Source of the DNA: Chryseobacterium sp. Bi04 | GTDB lineage: Bacteria > Bacteroidota > Bacteroidia > Flavobacteriales > Weeksellaceae | Assembly: GCF_918698085.1 (NCBI RefSeq) | Contig: NZ_CAKKLP010000001.1 | Span: 310,001-374,000 of the forward strand | Direction: 5' to 3' | DNA length: 64,000 nt | Shown here: positions 16,692-26,153 of the stretch, one piece after another | Layout: each line of letters opens with the position of its first letter | How positions within the stretch are numbered: the first letter of the stretch is position 1 | The notes under the pieces: model-generated | What the model saw: only the letters and a program-made list of their open reading frames with translations | Database searches by the model: none | What the model was told of the DNA's origin: nothing | Made by a program: the position numbers and the translations under genes

Positions 16692-18074
16692 TTAAATTAA
16701 ACTTTTGATCTTAGCGATGATATCATCTCCCAATTTATCGGCTTCCTCCTGAGATTTAGCTTCTGTATAAATTCTGATAATCGGTTCTGTATTGGATTTT
16801 CTAAGGTGAACCCAATTGTTTTCAAAGTCTATTTTAACACCATCCACTATAGAAACTTCTTCGTTTTTATATTCCAGCTCCATTTTGCTTAAAATATCAT
16901 CTACGTTGATCTCCGGTGTAAGTTCTATTTTCTTCTTCCCCATAAAATAACTTGGATATCCTGCTCTCAATTCAGATACTGTTTTATTTTCTTTTGCCAG
17001 ATGGGTTAAAAACAATGCTACTCCCACTAAAGAATCTCTTCCGTAATGCAGTTCAGGATAGATAATTCCTCCGTTTCCTTCTCCTCCGATCACTGCATTT
17101 TTATCCTTCATTAAAGTAACTACATTTACTTCTCCTACGGCACTTGCAAAGTATTCTGAATGGTGGGTTTGAGCTACGTCTCTCAAGGCACGACTTGATG
17201 AAAGGTTAGAAATTGCCACTCCATTTTTATGTTTCAACAGGTAATCTGCTACAGCCACCAAAGTATACTCTTCGCCGAACATTTCTCCTTTTTCATCAAT
17301 TAGGGCCAATCTGTCTACATCCGGATCTACAACAACTCCCAGGTCTGCTTTTTCTTTAATCACCAGCTCGCAGATATCTCCCAAGTGTTCTTTTAAAGGT
17401 TCCGGGTTGTGTGGAAACTGTCCTGTAGGTTCACAATACAGTTTAACGGTCTCACAGCCAAGCTTATCTAATAACATAGGAATAGCGATCCCACCTGTAG
17501 AATTTACCGCATCCAGTACCACTTTAAATTTTTTAGCTTTAATGGCCTCTACATCTACCATTGGCAGCTCCAGGATCTGCTGAATATGGATATCAAAAGC
17601 ATCATCTCTTGTTTCGTAATTCCCAAGATCATCTACCTCCGCATAGTTGAAATCTTCACTTTCTGCTAAAGCAAGTACATCTGCACCGTTTTCTCCACTG
17701 ATGAATTCTCCTTTTTCATTCAGTAATTTCAGGGCATTCCATTGTTTTGGATTGTGAGAAGCGGTAAGGATAATTCCTCCGTCGGCTTTCAATTCCGGTA
17801 CCATGATCTCTACTGTAGGTGTTGTAGAAAGGCCTAAATCTACCACATTGATACCCAGCCCCTGTAAAGTAGCGGTAACCAGAGAAGAAACCATCTGACC
17901 GGATATTCTTGCATCTCTACCGATCACAAGGGTTAAATTTTTTTTATTTTTATTATTCTGAAGCCAGGTTCCGAAAGCCGAAGCAAATTTCACCACATCA
18001 AGCGGAGTCAGGTTATCATTTACTCTTCCTCCTATGGTTCCTCTAATTCCTGAAATAGATTTAATTAACGACAT
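16692..18074 (-). CDS. glmM: Phosphoglucosamine mutase
   Basis: 460 residues, normal length. Phosphoserine loop TASHNPKQWNALK with Ser106; metal loop DPDVDRLAL; sugar-binding loop GEGNGGIIYPELHYGRD; phosphate-binding loop RKSNTEPIIRIY near residue 430. The enzyme converts glucosamine-6-P to glucosamine-1-P for UDP-GlcNAc, the precursor of peptidoglycan and lipid A. Bacteroidota versions carry the GNGG form seen here, so some phosphomannomutase activity is possible. Stands alone between its terminator and a 70-bp upstream gap. Confidence 0.93.
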   Translation of the reverse strand: MSLIKSISGIRGTIGGRVNDNLTPLDVVKFASAFGTWLQNNKNKKNLTLVIGRDARISGQMVSSLVTATLQGLGINVVDLGLSTTPTVEIMVPELKADGGIILTASHNPKQWNALKLLNEKGEFISGENGADVLALAESEDFNYAEVDDLGNYETRDDAFDIHIQQILELPMVDVEAIKAKKFKVVLDAVNSTGGIAIPMLLDKLGCETVKLYCEPTGQFPHNPEPLKEHLGDICELVIKEKADLGVVVDPDVDRLALIDEKGEMFGEEYTLVAVADYLLKHKNGVAISNLSSSRALRDVAQTHHSEYFASAVGEVNVVTLMKDKNAVIGGEGNGGIIYPELHYGRDSLVGVALFLTHLAKENKTVSELRAGYPSYFMGKKKIELTPEINVDDILSKMELEYKNEEVSIVDGVKIDFENNWVHLRKSNTEPIIRIYTEAKSQEEADKLGDDIIAKIKSLI

Positions 18075-18144
18075 TATATTTTGATTGTTTGATTGTTTTC
18101 TTTCTATATTTTTCTACGCAAAGATACTTAAAAGACTCTTGAAC

Positions 18145-19160
18145 TTATAAAACAGGAATCTTTTTTTGAATTTTATCATAGGTATTTTTTACAACTTTCG
18201 GAGGGGCAAAACGATACCCTATATACAGCAGACCATAGAGGTTATTATTTTCCACAGTCTGGTTATTTTTCTGATCATAGGCATAGGCACTGAAATTCAT
18301 TTTTCCTCCGAATAAAAAGCGGTCTGTATTGTATCCTATATGAAGTCCTCCTTCCATCCTTATGGTTACATACTGCGCATTGACCCGCGATTTATCACTC
18401 AGGTTTTCATAATAACTGGAGAATTTTCCACCGAGGCCTAATGCTAAATAGGGAGCAATATGCACCTTTTTACCAATCACCCAATTGTAGAAATATCCCA
18501 TATTGGCTCCGATTTTATATTGGATTTCTTTGCTCTTCTGCCCATCTGTTATATTGGTAAAAAGGCTTATATCATAGTCCAGGAAAGGAACCCAGCTGCC
18601 ACTGCTTTTTTTCTGCCATTCTCCCTGGGTATAGATACTTTTGGCTGAGAAATTTTCATTGAGAACATATGCGGTAGATCCTCCGAAACTTTGTACCCTG
18701 AAGTCCGGGAACTGGATATATGCATCTTTCCCTTCCTGCCAGCCGGGAAGAAAATCTTTCATGTTTTCCAGATAAAATCCTTTTACGTTTTTATAGTAGA
18801 GGGTCTGAATAAATTTTTTGGGAAATAGCCGTAAGCTAAAGTCTGTATAAGAACTCTTTCCTTTCAGCTCATCATCGTTATTGCCTGAAATAAAATGGGG
18901 TGAAAAAGACAGGGTGCACTTATTATTTTATAGTCAACAGAGAAGGAAGTCCTTGTTTTGTTGTTGATTGAAAATGTCATTTGGTTTTCATTTTTTCCTT
19001 CTCCCTGCGAAAAAATATAACTTTCAATATTGGTATCAATATTGGCACGGATCATCACCTGATCTGTATAGGATTTTATATTCGTGGTATCGCTTTGTGC
19101 TCTTCCATAGAACGCAAAGAAAAGAAATAAGAAAACAAAGATTGCTTTTGAAAGCTTCAA
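18145..19160 (-). pseudogene. DUF4421 outer-membrane-type protein, interrupted by a frameshift near base 18912
   Basis: Two adjoining frames make one DUF4421 protein. The first (from TTG 19160) has a signal peptide ending FYGRAQ and reads through NIKSYTDQVMIRANIDTN to SFSVDYKII, then runs into a foreign tail and stops at 18864. The second resumes in a different frame at about 18910 with LSFSPHFISGNNDDELKGKS and continues without a stop to 18145, through DFLPGWQEGKD and barrel-like strands. One missing base near 18910-18920 explains it; restored length 338 residues. Function of DUF4421 is unknown; the strands suggest a surface barrel. Sequencing error cannot be excluded. Confidence 0.75.
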
Positions 19161-19225
19161 ACTGAATTTCTAAATTAAAAAAATAAATTTACTACATTTT
19201 TTTAATTAATTATTTTAATTCAATA

Positions 19226-19378
19226 TTAAGAACAGCCGCAATCTTTATCACAATTTGTTCTTTTGGAACTGAATTTTTTGGGTGCAAAATTCTTTCTGAG
19301 TATCTTAAATAAAGAATAACAGGCAAATGCTACTATTACAAAGATAATGACGTATTGAAAAACTAATGATGAATCCAT
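19226..19378 (-). CDS. FeoB-associated Cys-rich small membrane protein
   Basis: 50 residues: a single membrane helix (VFQYVIIFVIVAFACYSLF), a basic stretch and the end NCDKDCGCS. Its ATG overlaps the feoB stop codon by one base (TAATG), so the two are translationally coupled. Proteins of this type follow feoB in many Bacteroidota and Firmicutes; the cysteines could bind iron or a redox partner. A longer in-frame start inside feoB is rejected. Confidence 0.85.
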   Translation of the reverse strand: MDSSLVFQYVIIFVIVAFACYSLFKILRKNFAPKKFSSKRTNCDKDCGCS

Positions 19379-21411
19379 TATTTTAAAATCTGATATGCTA
19401 TCATCGACACAAAATATGCCAAACCTGTCATCATGACTACCTGAAAGCCGGTCCACTTCCAGCTTTTGGTTTCTCTGTAGACTACTGCCAGTGTAGAAAC
19501 ACACTGCATTGCAAATGCATAAAATAAAAGTACTGAAACTCCTGTAGCAAAGCTAAAGACTTTTTCTCCGTTTGGCTTTACATCCCGTCTCATTTTATCA
19601 ATTACTTTTACCTCCGGCGCATCATCTTCAAGACTGTATAGTGTAGACATTGTTCCCACAAAAACCTCTCGTGCAACGAAGCTGGTAAGAATTCCAACTC
19701 CCATTTTCCAGTCATATCCAAGCGGAGCAATGACAGGCTCTATTCCTTTACCCATTTTTGCAAGGTAAGAATGGTCGAGCTCTACATTGGTTGCTACAAA
19801 TTCATCAGGCTGCTGCTTGGGTCCGAAGTAACTCAGGAACCATATAATGATACTTACAATGAAAATAATTTTACCTGCTCCGGTAATAAAGTCCCAGACT
19901 TTACCTAAAACCATCTTAAGATCATATCCGAAGAGCGGTTTTTTATAAGCCGGCAAATCCATTACCAGATAGGTTTTACCTTTATGCTTAATAAATCCTT
20001 TAAGAATGGCTGCAGAGAATAATGCTACCAGAAAGCCCAGAAGATACATCCCCATCAGCACCAATGCCTTATATTTTACCCCTAAAAATGTTCCTTCAGA
20101 AATAATAAGCCCAATAATGATACTGTATACCGGAAGCCTTGCAGAACACGTCATAAAGGGAGTCACCAGGATAGTCAGCAATCTTTCTTTAACGTTTTCA
20201 ATATTCCTTGTAGAGATCACTGCAGGAATTGCACAAGCCGTTCCTGAAACAAGAGGAACAATACTTTTCCCATTGAGTCCGAATGGCCGCAGAAGCCTGT
20301 CCATCAGGAATACTACCCTTGCCATATATCCTGAATCTTCCAGTAGGTAAAGGAAGTACAGTAGAATTCCGATCTGGGGTGCAAATACAACAATTCCTCC
20401 TATACCCGGAACAATTCCGTTTGAAATCAGTGAATTGACAGGTCCTTCCGGAAGATGCTCTGCTGTAAAGGCTGCAAGCCATGAGAAAGATTCCTCAATC
20501 CAGCTCATAGGATATTCTGCCAGGAAAAATACACTTTGAAAAATAACTAATAAAATGGCTAAAAATACTACATATCCCCAAAATTTGTGAACCAAAACCT
20601 TATCCAGCTTTTCCGTTAACAATTCTTTGAACTGAGGTTTTTTAGTAATTACATTTTCTAAGATTTTATCTACATTCTGATATCTCCTAACTGTTTCCTG
20701 AACCTGTAATCTTTTAGGTACCAAACTTTTAGAATCTGCTTCATTAAGCTGATCCATTACAGATTCTATTCTTCCCAGGTCTGTACCTAACGAAAGGCTC
20801 ATCCATGCTTTATATTCGTTATCAAAACCTTTATGTGAAGCCAGTTTCCGTATAAAATCCCTGTGTTCGTTCGGTGTTTCAAATGAAATCTTATCTGCTT
20901 TTACAAATTGGTTATTGTAAACGGCTTCTCTTACTTCATCTATACCAATATGTTCTTTGGCATTTGTCTGAATGATCGTAATACCTAAGGCTTTGGAAAA
21001 CTGTTGAATATCTATATTAATCCCTCTTCTTTCCGCCTGGTCAATCTGATTGACAATCAGAATCATGGGAACGCCGAGATCCTGAATCTGCTGAAACAAA
21101 AGAAGGCCTCTTTTCAGACTTAATGCTTCAAGAATATAAACAACTCCGGCATAGTTTTCCTGTTCATCGATAAGATATTTTGAAAAAATAGCCTCATCTT
21201 CAGAACTTGGATACACACTGTATGATCCGGGCAGATCTACTACCTCAACATCTTCATTTTTATAGGTATAATTCCCGGAATAACTGGCAACAGTTACCCC
21301 GGCATAATTTCCGGTCTTCTGCTTTTTATTACAAAGTGTATTGAAAACCGTAGATTTTCCTACATTCGGGTTTCCTACTAAAAGTATTTGTTTTTTCTTG
21401 TTTGCCTGCAT
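19378..21411 (-). CDS. feoB: Ferrous iron transporter FeoB
   Basis: 677 residues. The N-terminal G domain has P-loop GNPNVGKST (about 13-21), the switch region GNYAGVTV, DLPGSYS (G3) and VNQID (G4). The C-terminal half has about eight membrane segments with the gate motifs SGTACAIPAV and FMTCSARLPVY, which carry the conserved cysteines of the pore. It moves Fe2+ inward with GTP hydrolysis. It overlaps feoA by one base at the start and the Cys-rich gene by one base at the end: a compact three-gene iron operon. Confidence 0.95.
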   Translation of the reverse strand: MQANKKKQILLVGNPNVGKSTVFNTLCNKKQKTGNYAGVTVASYSGNYTYKNEDVEVVDLPGSYSVYPSSEDEAIFSKYLIDEQENYAGVVYILEALSLKRGLLLFQQIQDLGVPMILIVNQIDQAERRGINIDIQQFSKALGITIIQTNAKEHIGIDEVREAVYNNQFVKADKISFETPNEHRDFIRKLASHKGFDNEYKAWMSLSLGTDLGRIESVMDQLNEADSKSLVPKRLQVQETVRRYQNVDKILENVITKKPQFKELLTEKLDKVLVHKFWGYVVFLAILLVIFQSVFFLAEYPMSWIEESFSWLAAFTAEHLPEGPVNSLISNGIVPGIGGIVVFAPQIGILLYFLYLLEDSGYMARVVFLMDRLLRPFGLNGKSIVPLVSGTACAIPAVISTRNIENVKERLLTILVTPFMTCSARLPVYSIIIGLIISEGTFLGVKYKALVLMGMYLLGFLVALFSAAILKGFIKHKGKTYLVMDLPAYKKPLFGYDLKMVLGKVWDFITGAGKIIFIVSIIIWFLSYFGPKQQPDEFVATNVELDHSYLAKMGKGIEPVIAPLGYDWKMGVGILTSFVAREVFVGTMSTLYSLEDDAPEVKVIDKMRRDVKPNGEKVFSFATGVSVLLFYAFAMQCVSTLAVVYRETKSWKWTGFQVVMMTGLAYFVSMIAYQILK

Positions 21412-21665
21412 TAATTCAATTCTTCAACAATGATGTAATCTCCTTCTTCCTCACGAAGAGCAATCCGGCTTTTCTCTACTCCAAACTCTACATACATTGG
21501 CCCATTGAATGGAGCCTGATACAAAATCCTGAAAAAAGTCTCCGGAAGAAGCCCCATTTCAATGATTTTATTGGGCATTTTCAGATGGTCATTATCATAG
21601 CCCAATATCTTCCCCATTTTGTTTTTGGGAAATCCACTTAATTTATGTAATCCTTTCTCTTTCAA
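21411..21665 (-). CDS. feoA: FeoA-family iron transport protein
   Basis: 84 residues of SH3-like FeoA fold (LSGFPKNKMGKILGYD, IIEMGLLPETFFRILYQAPFNGPMYVEF). The start is read as TTG 21665; the next in-frame ATG is 16 codons on and would remove the first strand. FeoA is a cytoplasmic partner needed for FeoB activity. Its stop codon overlaps the feoB start (TAATG). A -7 box and a palindrome immediately upstream point to metal control. Confidence 0.88.
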   Translation of the reverse strand: MKEKGLHKLSGFPKNKMGKILGYDNDHLKMPNKIIEMGLLPETFFRILYQAPFNGPMYVEFGVEKSRIALREEEGDYIIVEELN

Positions 21666-21684
21666 AGCCTGATTTTTAGTGTTG

Positions 21685-21692
21685 CAAATATA
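21685..21692 (-). promoter_or_regulatory. -7 promoter box of the feo operon
   Basis: TATATTTG on the minus strand, a perfect TAnnTTTG, 20 bp before the feoA start codon. Confidence 0.6.
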
Positions 21693-21694
21693 CG

Positions 21695-21717
21695 TTATTT
21701 AAATTTAATCTAAATAA
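21695..21717 (-). promoter_or_regulatory. Palindromic operator upstream of feoA (iron regulator, Fur/DtxR-type)
   Basis: 23-bp near-perfect palindrome, TTATTTA...TAAATAA, with core TTTAGATTAAATTTAAA. It sits between the -33 and -7 positions of the feoA promoter, where a repressor would block RNA polymerase. The regulator is inferred from the iron-uptake genes it precedes. Confidence 0.55.
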
Positions 21718-21732
21718 CAACAGATATGAAAG

Positions 21733-21770
21733 AAATCAACCCAAATACATTGCTGTATCTGGGTTGATTT
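21733..21770 (-). terminator. Hairpin downstream of the GLPGLI gene
   Basis: AAATCAACCCA pairs with TGGGTTGATTT, with an inner AATACA/TGTATC stem. A likely transcript end for the minus-strand GLPGLI gene, although the T-run is weak. Confidence 0.5.
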
Positions 21771-21807
21771 GAATATAATTTAGTTGATATGAAGTCTGTT
21801 CTGATTT

Positions 21808-22722
21808 TTATTTTTCTGCTTTTTCTACAGCTCCTACGCTTAATTTGGTGTAAGGAGGCTCCACAGGGTTATCATTAGCGTTATAAAAGTCTTTATACTG
21901 TTTTTCCTGCTTTTTCATCATGTCTCCAATAGTCCCGTCCATACCCGGAATTGTTTTAGACATCATCTCCTGGGTAATCATTGGCCTTACAGAAGCAAAA
22001 GGATCCTTCTTAAAATCATTGAATGTTTTTTCAAACTTTTCTCTAGGCAGATCTTTAACCTTTCCTCCTGAAGCCTGCATCAAATGTTCAATGTAAGAGA
22101 ACTCTGTATAATCTTTCACTTTTTTATTCCCCTGTAATACCCATGAATAATTTTTCTCTGAATCTTCTATTTTTACAATAAGCCCTGGAAGACCATAAAA
22201 CTTGTACGGTCCGTCCTGGAAAGGAATATCTGTTGTAAACCATGCCGTCCATTTTCTATCACCAAATTCTGTAGTGGCCTTCTGGGTATTGTACTCACCT
22301 ATCTTTTGTTTGTCGCCAAGAATCTTCCAGTTGAACTTTAAGTTTTCACTATATCCAATATTGGTAGGTGTAAAACCATTTGCAATTTTGTCAACATACT
22401 GAATTCCCATACCTGGATACGTTTTATATATCCTTGCTGAAATCTTTGGCGTTTTAATGGTTTTTGAAAGGTCTTTCATAGTCCCGGCCTTCTGCATTGC
22501 CTCTATTTCTATTTTCATAATAGAATCTTGTGCAATAACGGTATAATCCTGATAAACAGATCTGTTTTTATCTGTAATATCCAGGATAGTAATCACTTTA
22601 TCCATTTTTGCAGAATCTTTCTTGGGCTTAAAGGTAAGCTCATAAAAGAACCGGTTAGCTGTTTCCTGTGCACTTGCTGCTGCAAAAAGAGCTATAAAGA
22701 ATATGGAAAATAGCTTTTTCAT
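21808..22722 (-). CDS. GLPGLI-family protein
   Basis: 304 residues from ATG 22722 (the TTG three codons earlier is ignored). Signal peptide ends FAAASAQ. The family signature is present as KFYGLPGLIVKIED near residue 190, after WTAWFTTDIPFQDGPY. GLPGLI proteins are secreted, found in Bacteroidota, of unknown biochemical function, and often lie beside a TonB-dependent receptor with a carboxypeptidase-like domain. Such a receptor is at 23454-26153 on the same strand, with only the opposite-strand DinB gene between. Confidence 0.9.
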   Translation of the reverse strand: MKKLFSIFFIALFAAASAQETANRFFYELTFKPKKDSAKMDKVITILDITDKNRSVYQDYTVIAQDSIMKIEIEAMQKAGTMKDLSKTIKTPKISARIYKTYPGMGIQYVDKIANGFTPTNIGYSENLKFNWKILGDKQKIGEYNTQKATTEFGDRKWTAWFTTDIPFQDGPYKFYGLPGLIVKIEDSEKNYSWVLQGNKKVKDYTEFSYIEHLMQASGGKVKDLPREKFEKTFNDFKKDPFASVRPMITQEMMSKTIPGMDGTIGDMMKKQEKQYKDFYNANDNPVEPPYTKLSVGAVEKAEK

Positions 22723-22903
22723 TTTAATCAAGTTTATTAATTAGTAATCGGATGTGAACTTTTGTTACAGTTTTTCTTCATTTTTATTTTCATGAGGGTT
22801 AATTTTCGCCTGATCAGAAAGGCAAATTATAAAAATTATGATTTTGTTAAAACATTTCAAGTTTTAAAAGAAGTATCTTTAATATTCTAAAAACCAAAAT
22901 ATT

Positions 22904-23401
22904 ATGGACACTTTATCACAATTAAAATCCGAACTGGAGGGAGAATTTCAAACAACAAAAAAATTCATTGAACTCTTTCCTGAAGGGAAAAATGATTATG
23001 CTCCTCATGAAAAAAGTATGAAAATGATGCCTCTTGCTACACATCTTGTGGAAGTTTTCGAATGGCCGAATACTATTTTAAACACTTCGGAACTGGATTT
23101 TGCCAAGGGAGGATACCAGCCCACTGTTCTTTCCACAAAAGAGGATCTTTTAAAGAAACTTGATCACGATTATCAATCCGGAAAAGCAGCTTTAGAAAAT
23201 GCCTCCGAAGACCAGTTAAATCCAAGCTGGACGATTAAAAATGACGGGCATGAACTGGCAAGCTGGAGCAAGTATGGAGCGATCCGTCATGCTTTAAACC
23301 AGATTACTCATCACCGGGCACAATTGGGAGTTTATTACAGGCTCAATAACATTCCTCTTCCCGGAAGCTATGGCCCGTCTGCAGATCAGCAAAGCTTTTA
23401 A
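22904..23401 (+). CDS. DinB-family protein
   Basis: 165 residues of a four-helix bundle. Histidines that could form the family's metal site are visible in ATHLVEVFEWP, KYGAIRHALNQITHHRAQLGVYYR; the last motif (H-x-x-x-H-R-x-Q) is the DinB/YfiT signature. Such proteins include thiol-S-transferases and DNA-damage-induced proteins of unknown activity. It lies alone on the plus strand between two minus-strand genes, so it probably inserted between the GLPGLI gene and its receptor. Confidence 0.85.
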   Translation: MDTLSQLKSELEGEFQTTKKFIELFPEGKNDYAPHEKSMKMMPLATHLVEVFEWPNTILNTSELDFAKGGYQPTVLSTKEDLLKKLDHDYQSGKAALENASEDQLNPSWTIKNDGHELASWSKYGAIRHALNQITHHRAQLGVYYRLNNIPLPGSYGPSADQQSF

Positions 23402-23421
23402 TACTTCAGTATATCTCAACA

Positions 23422-23450
23422 AAAAACCAATCCGGTTCGGATTGGTTTTT
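23422..23450. terminator. Bidirectional terminator between DinB and TonB-receptor genes
   Basis: AAAAACCAATCCG-GTT-CGGATTGGTTTTT, a perfect 13-bp stem with A/T runs on both sides. Confidence 0.95.
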
Positions 23451-23453
23451 ACT

Positions 23454-26153
23454 TTATTTAAAGTTGAATTTTACTGTAAACATTACCTGGCTGGGGCGGA
23501 GCTGCATTGTAGTCTGTGTAATCGTTGCATCCCCTACATTGATCCTTTCAAATACCTTTCTGTCTCCAATATTCATCCACTTTAGTTCAAAGTCTACTTT
23601 TTTCTTTGCCCAGCTAAACTGATAAGAGACATCAAAAAAGCCATTATTTAATTTGGTCTGTCCTAATTTTGAGTTAATCTGATCCCAATAGAAGCCTATG
23701 GTATGATTTTCCAACGGATAGAAAAACACATTTAAATTATGGGTATACCCTTCAGTTTTTCCAAGATCATCCTGAATAATACCATTGGATTGTTTATTCC
23801 ATGATTTTGTCATATTAAAATCGACACTCATCCACGAAAAATAGGTGTTGTTTAATTTAAACCCTAATGTATTTCCGTCAGTTCTGGTATTAATGTCCTG
23901 TTCATTTCTTCTTGACTGAGACTTTGAATTTGTATTGTTATAATTCAGGGAAGCATTTGTTTTAAATTTAGGAAAATACTTTCCAATTTCTGCATAGTAA
24001 CTGTTGCTCGTTCTTTTGTTCTCGCTTTCAATATATTCAATAACACTGAATCCGAATTCATTTACTGCACTTGAGGCCAACAGGTTGTTCTTAGCATCAC
24101 TTAATCTGTATCCTGCATTAAAGAAAATATTGTTTAATGGATTTCTATACTCTAATCTTGCTCCTGCACTTTTTGTCGTCGTTTGGGGTATTGGGTTTTT
24201 GGGATTCATTACATTAAATCCACCCGGGCTGGTTAAAATATATCCTGCATAAGCGGTTTGGATATCTCCAAAATTATTACTGATACTTCCGTTCAGGCTT
24301 GCTTTAAAAAATGAAGCAAAAGAATATTGAGCAAAGACATTAGGGGTAAATGTTGTTTTATTTAATGATTTTGAAACATTTCTGAATGCATCTTCAGCTT
24401 TAATATTATTGAAATTGACAGGGAAATTAGCAAATAAGCTCCAGGCTTCAGATTTATAATTAATCCCCACGGATGCATTTGGATTGATTTTCGTGAATTT
24501 CAGATCATTTTCATAGGCAAAACCTGTAAAATCCGGTTTATTATCATCAGTAATTCCATCGAAGTTTGTAGTCAGCCTATCTGTTGAAAAATCAATTCCC
24601 ACCTGTGGAGTAAAAGTCCAGCCTTTTGTTGAAAAACTGATGTTTGCAGAATGTGATGTATCTAAAGATTTAATTCTAAAATACTGTAAAGCTGTACTTC
24701 CTGGAGTAAATTTAATGGTAGCTAACTGAGCAGTATCTGATACTTTGTAGGGAAACTGCAGGTACTCAGCAGGAGAAATTTCTAAGATCTGCTTGTCATC
24801 CTGATAACTGATATAAGACTTAAAATTGACCATTTTTTCTTTCCATGGAATAATCGTACTTAAAGAGTTTTGAAAAGATGAAGTTGGAGATTCCAATGCT
24901 TCATTTCCAATGCTTCCTCTTCTTTCTGCCAAAGCTCTGTCGGCATTCCAGAATTGAGAAAATGTAGTTGTATTTTTAAAGAATCCTTTTTTAGCGTTTT
25001 TAGTAAATATCAATTCTCCTTTTACTTTATCTGTATAGAAGTTGTTCAGGAATTTTGTAGTGTATTTCGTTCCCTGCTGGATATCCGTAATGGTACTATT
25101 GGACTCTCTTTCCACCGCATTGTTAGTATAGTTTGCATTGGCTTTGAGTTCCCACTCCTTCTTTTTATCAATATTGGTTAGGTAGTTCGCTGAGAGGTAA
25201 TGAACACTGTTCATCAGATATCTTTTTACCGGAAGATCAGGAACGCTGGCATTTTCAACATCTAACCAGTTATTTTGTGAGATATTACTTCTTCTTCCCT
25301 CCCATCCGCTTCCAAAAGCGAGAATATTACCTTCATTTTCCACCTGTTCCCCCATATTATTGGTTTTATAATTGACTACCCACTGGCTTTTCTGACCAAA
25401 AAACATGGGAGTCAGCTTTACATTCCAAAGCCAGGGATCTCCAAAACCTGTTCCCACTTCTCCTCTTCCGGTCATGGTTACAGAATTTTTAAGCTTAATA
25501 TTAATCGCTGCCTGATCTGAAGGGACTTTATCCTGAAGAATTTTAACCGGCTGGTGATTTTCAAGAACTTCTACTTTCTGTACAGCATCTTTGGGAAGTG
25601 AATTGTTGATCGTTCCATATCCACCCTCCATTAAATCCTTTCCGTTAACGTAAAATTTATTGATCGCATTTCCCTGATAAAGGATCGTCCCATCTTTATT
25701 GACTTCAATTCCCGGGATTTTTTTCATTACATCCGCAAGCGTTCTGTCGTTTTTGCTATTAAAAGCTTTAAGGTCATAAGAAATGGTATCTCCTCTGGCG
25801 GTGATCATTTTTGTCTTCAGCTGCACTTCTTTGATTTCTGTAGCCTCCGACTGCATTTTAAAACTCAGGTTCTGGTCGGTATTGCTGATCTGTTTGGTAA
25901 CCGGTTTTTGGTTAAACGCTTTCACCTTAAGATCCACATTAGATTCTGCAGAGGTAAATGTTACTTTATATTCTCCCTTAGAATTGGTGATCCCATATGC
26001 CAGAATAGCATCTTTACCGGGTTCTTCAATGGTTACACTTGCGCTGGGTATGGCTACTCCATCATCATCGGTAATTTTTCCTGACACCGTTTTCTGTGCA
26101 AAAGTGAACACAGAAATAAAGATCATCAAAAATAAAGAAATATTTTTTTTCAT
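23454..26153 (-). CDS. TonB-dependent receptor-like outer-membrane protein with N-terminal carboxypeptidase-D regulatory-like domain
   Basis: 899 residues from ATG 26153; the six codons before it begin with TTG and are ignored. Signal peptide ends FTFAQ. Residues 22-100 form a CarboxypepD_reg-like beta-sandwich (VSGKITDDDGVAIPSASVTI). A plug-like region follows (TLADVMKKIPGIEVNKDGTILYQ in positions 140-165, then VNGKDLMEGG). The rest is a large barrel ending MFTVKFNFK with the terminal aromatic pattern. It lacks a clear TonB box, so active transport is uncertain. Likely paired with the GLPGLI protein. Confidence 0.85.
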   Translation of the reverse strand: MKKNISLFLMIFISVFTFAQKTVSGKITDDDGVAIPSASVTIEEPGKDAILAYGITNSKGEYKVTFTSAESNVDLKVKAFNQKPVTKQISNTDQNLSFKMQSEATEIKEVQLKTKMITARGDTISYDLKAFNSKNDRTLADVMKKIPGIEVNKDGTILYQGNAINKFYVNGKDLMEGGYGTINNSLPKDAVQKVEVLENHQPVKILQDKVPSDQAAINIKLKNSVTMTGRGEVGTGFGDPWLWNVKLTPMFFGQKSQWVVNYKTNNMGEQVENEGNILAFGSGWEGRRSNISQNNWLDVENASVPDLPVKRYLMNSVHYLSANYLTNIDKKKEWELKANANYTNNAVERESNSTITDIQQGTKYTTKFLNNFYTDKVKGELIFTKNAKKGFFKNTTTFSQFWNADRALAERRGSIGNEALESPTSSFQNSLSTIIPWKEKMVNFKSYISYQDDKQILEISPAEYLQFPYKVSDTAQLATIKFTPGSTALQYFRIKSLDTSHSANISFSTKGWTFTPQVGIDFSTDRLTTNFDGITDDNKPDFTGFAYENDLKFTKINPNASVGINYKSEAWSLFANFPVNFNNIKAEDAFRNVSKSLNKTTFTPNVFAQYSFASFFKASLNGSISNNFGDIQTAYAGYILTSPGGFNVMNPKNPIPQTTTKSAGARLEYRNPLNNIFFNAGYRLSDAKNNLLASSAVNEFGFSVIEYIESENKRTSNSYYAEIGKYFPKFKTNASLNYNNTNSKSQSRRNEQDINTRTDGNTLGFKLNNTYFSWMSVDFNMTKSWNKQSNGIIQDDLGKTEGYTHNLNVFFYPLENHTIGFYWDQINSKLGQTKLNNGFFDVSYQFSWAKKKVDFELKWMNIGDRKVFERINVGDATITQTTMQLRPSQVMFTVKFNFK

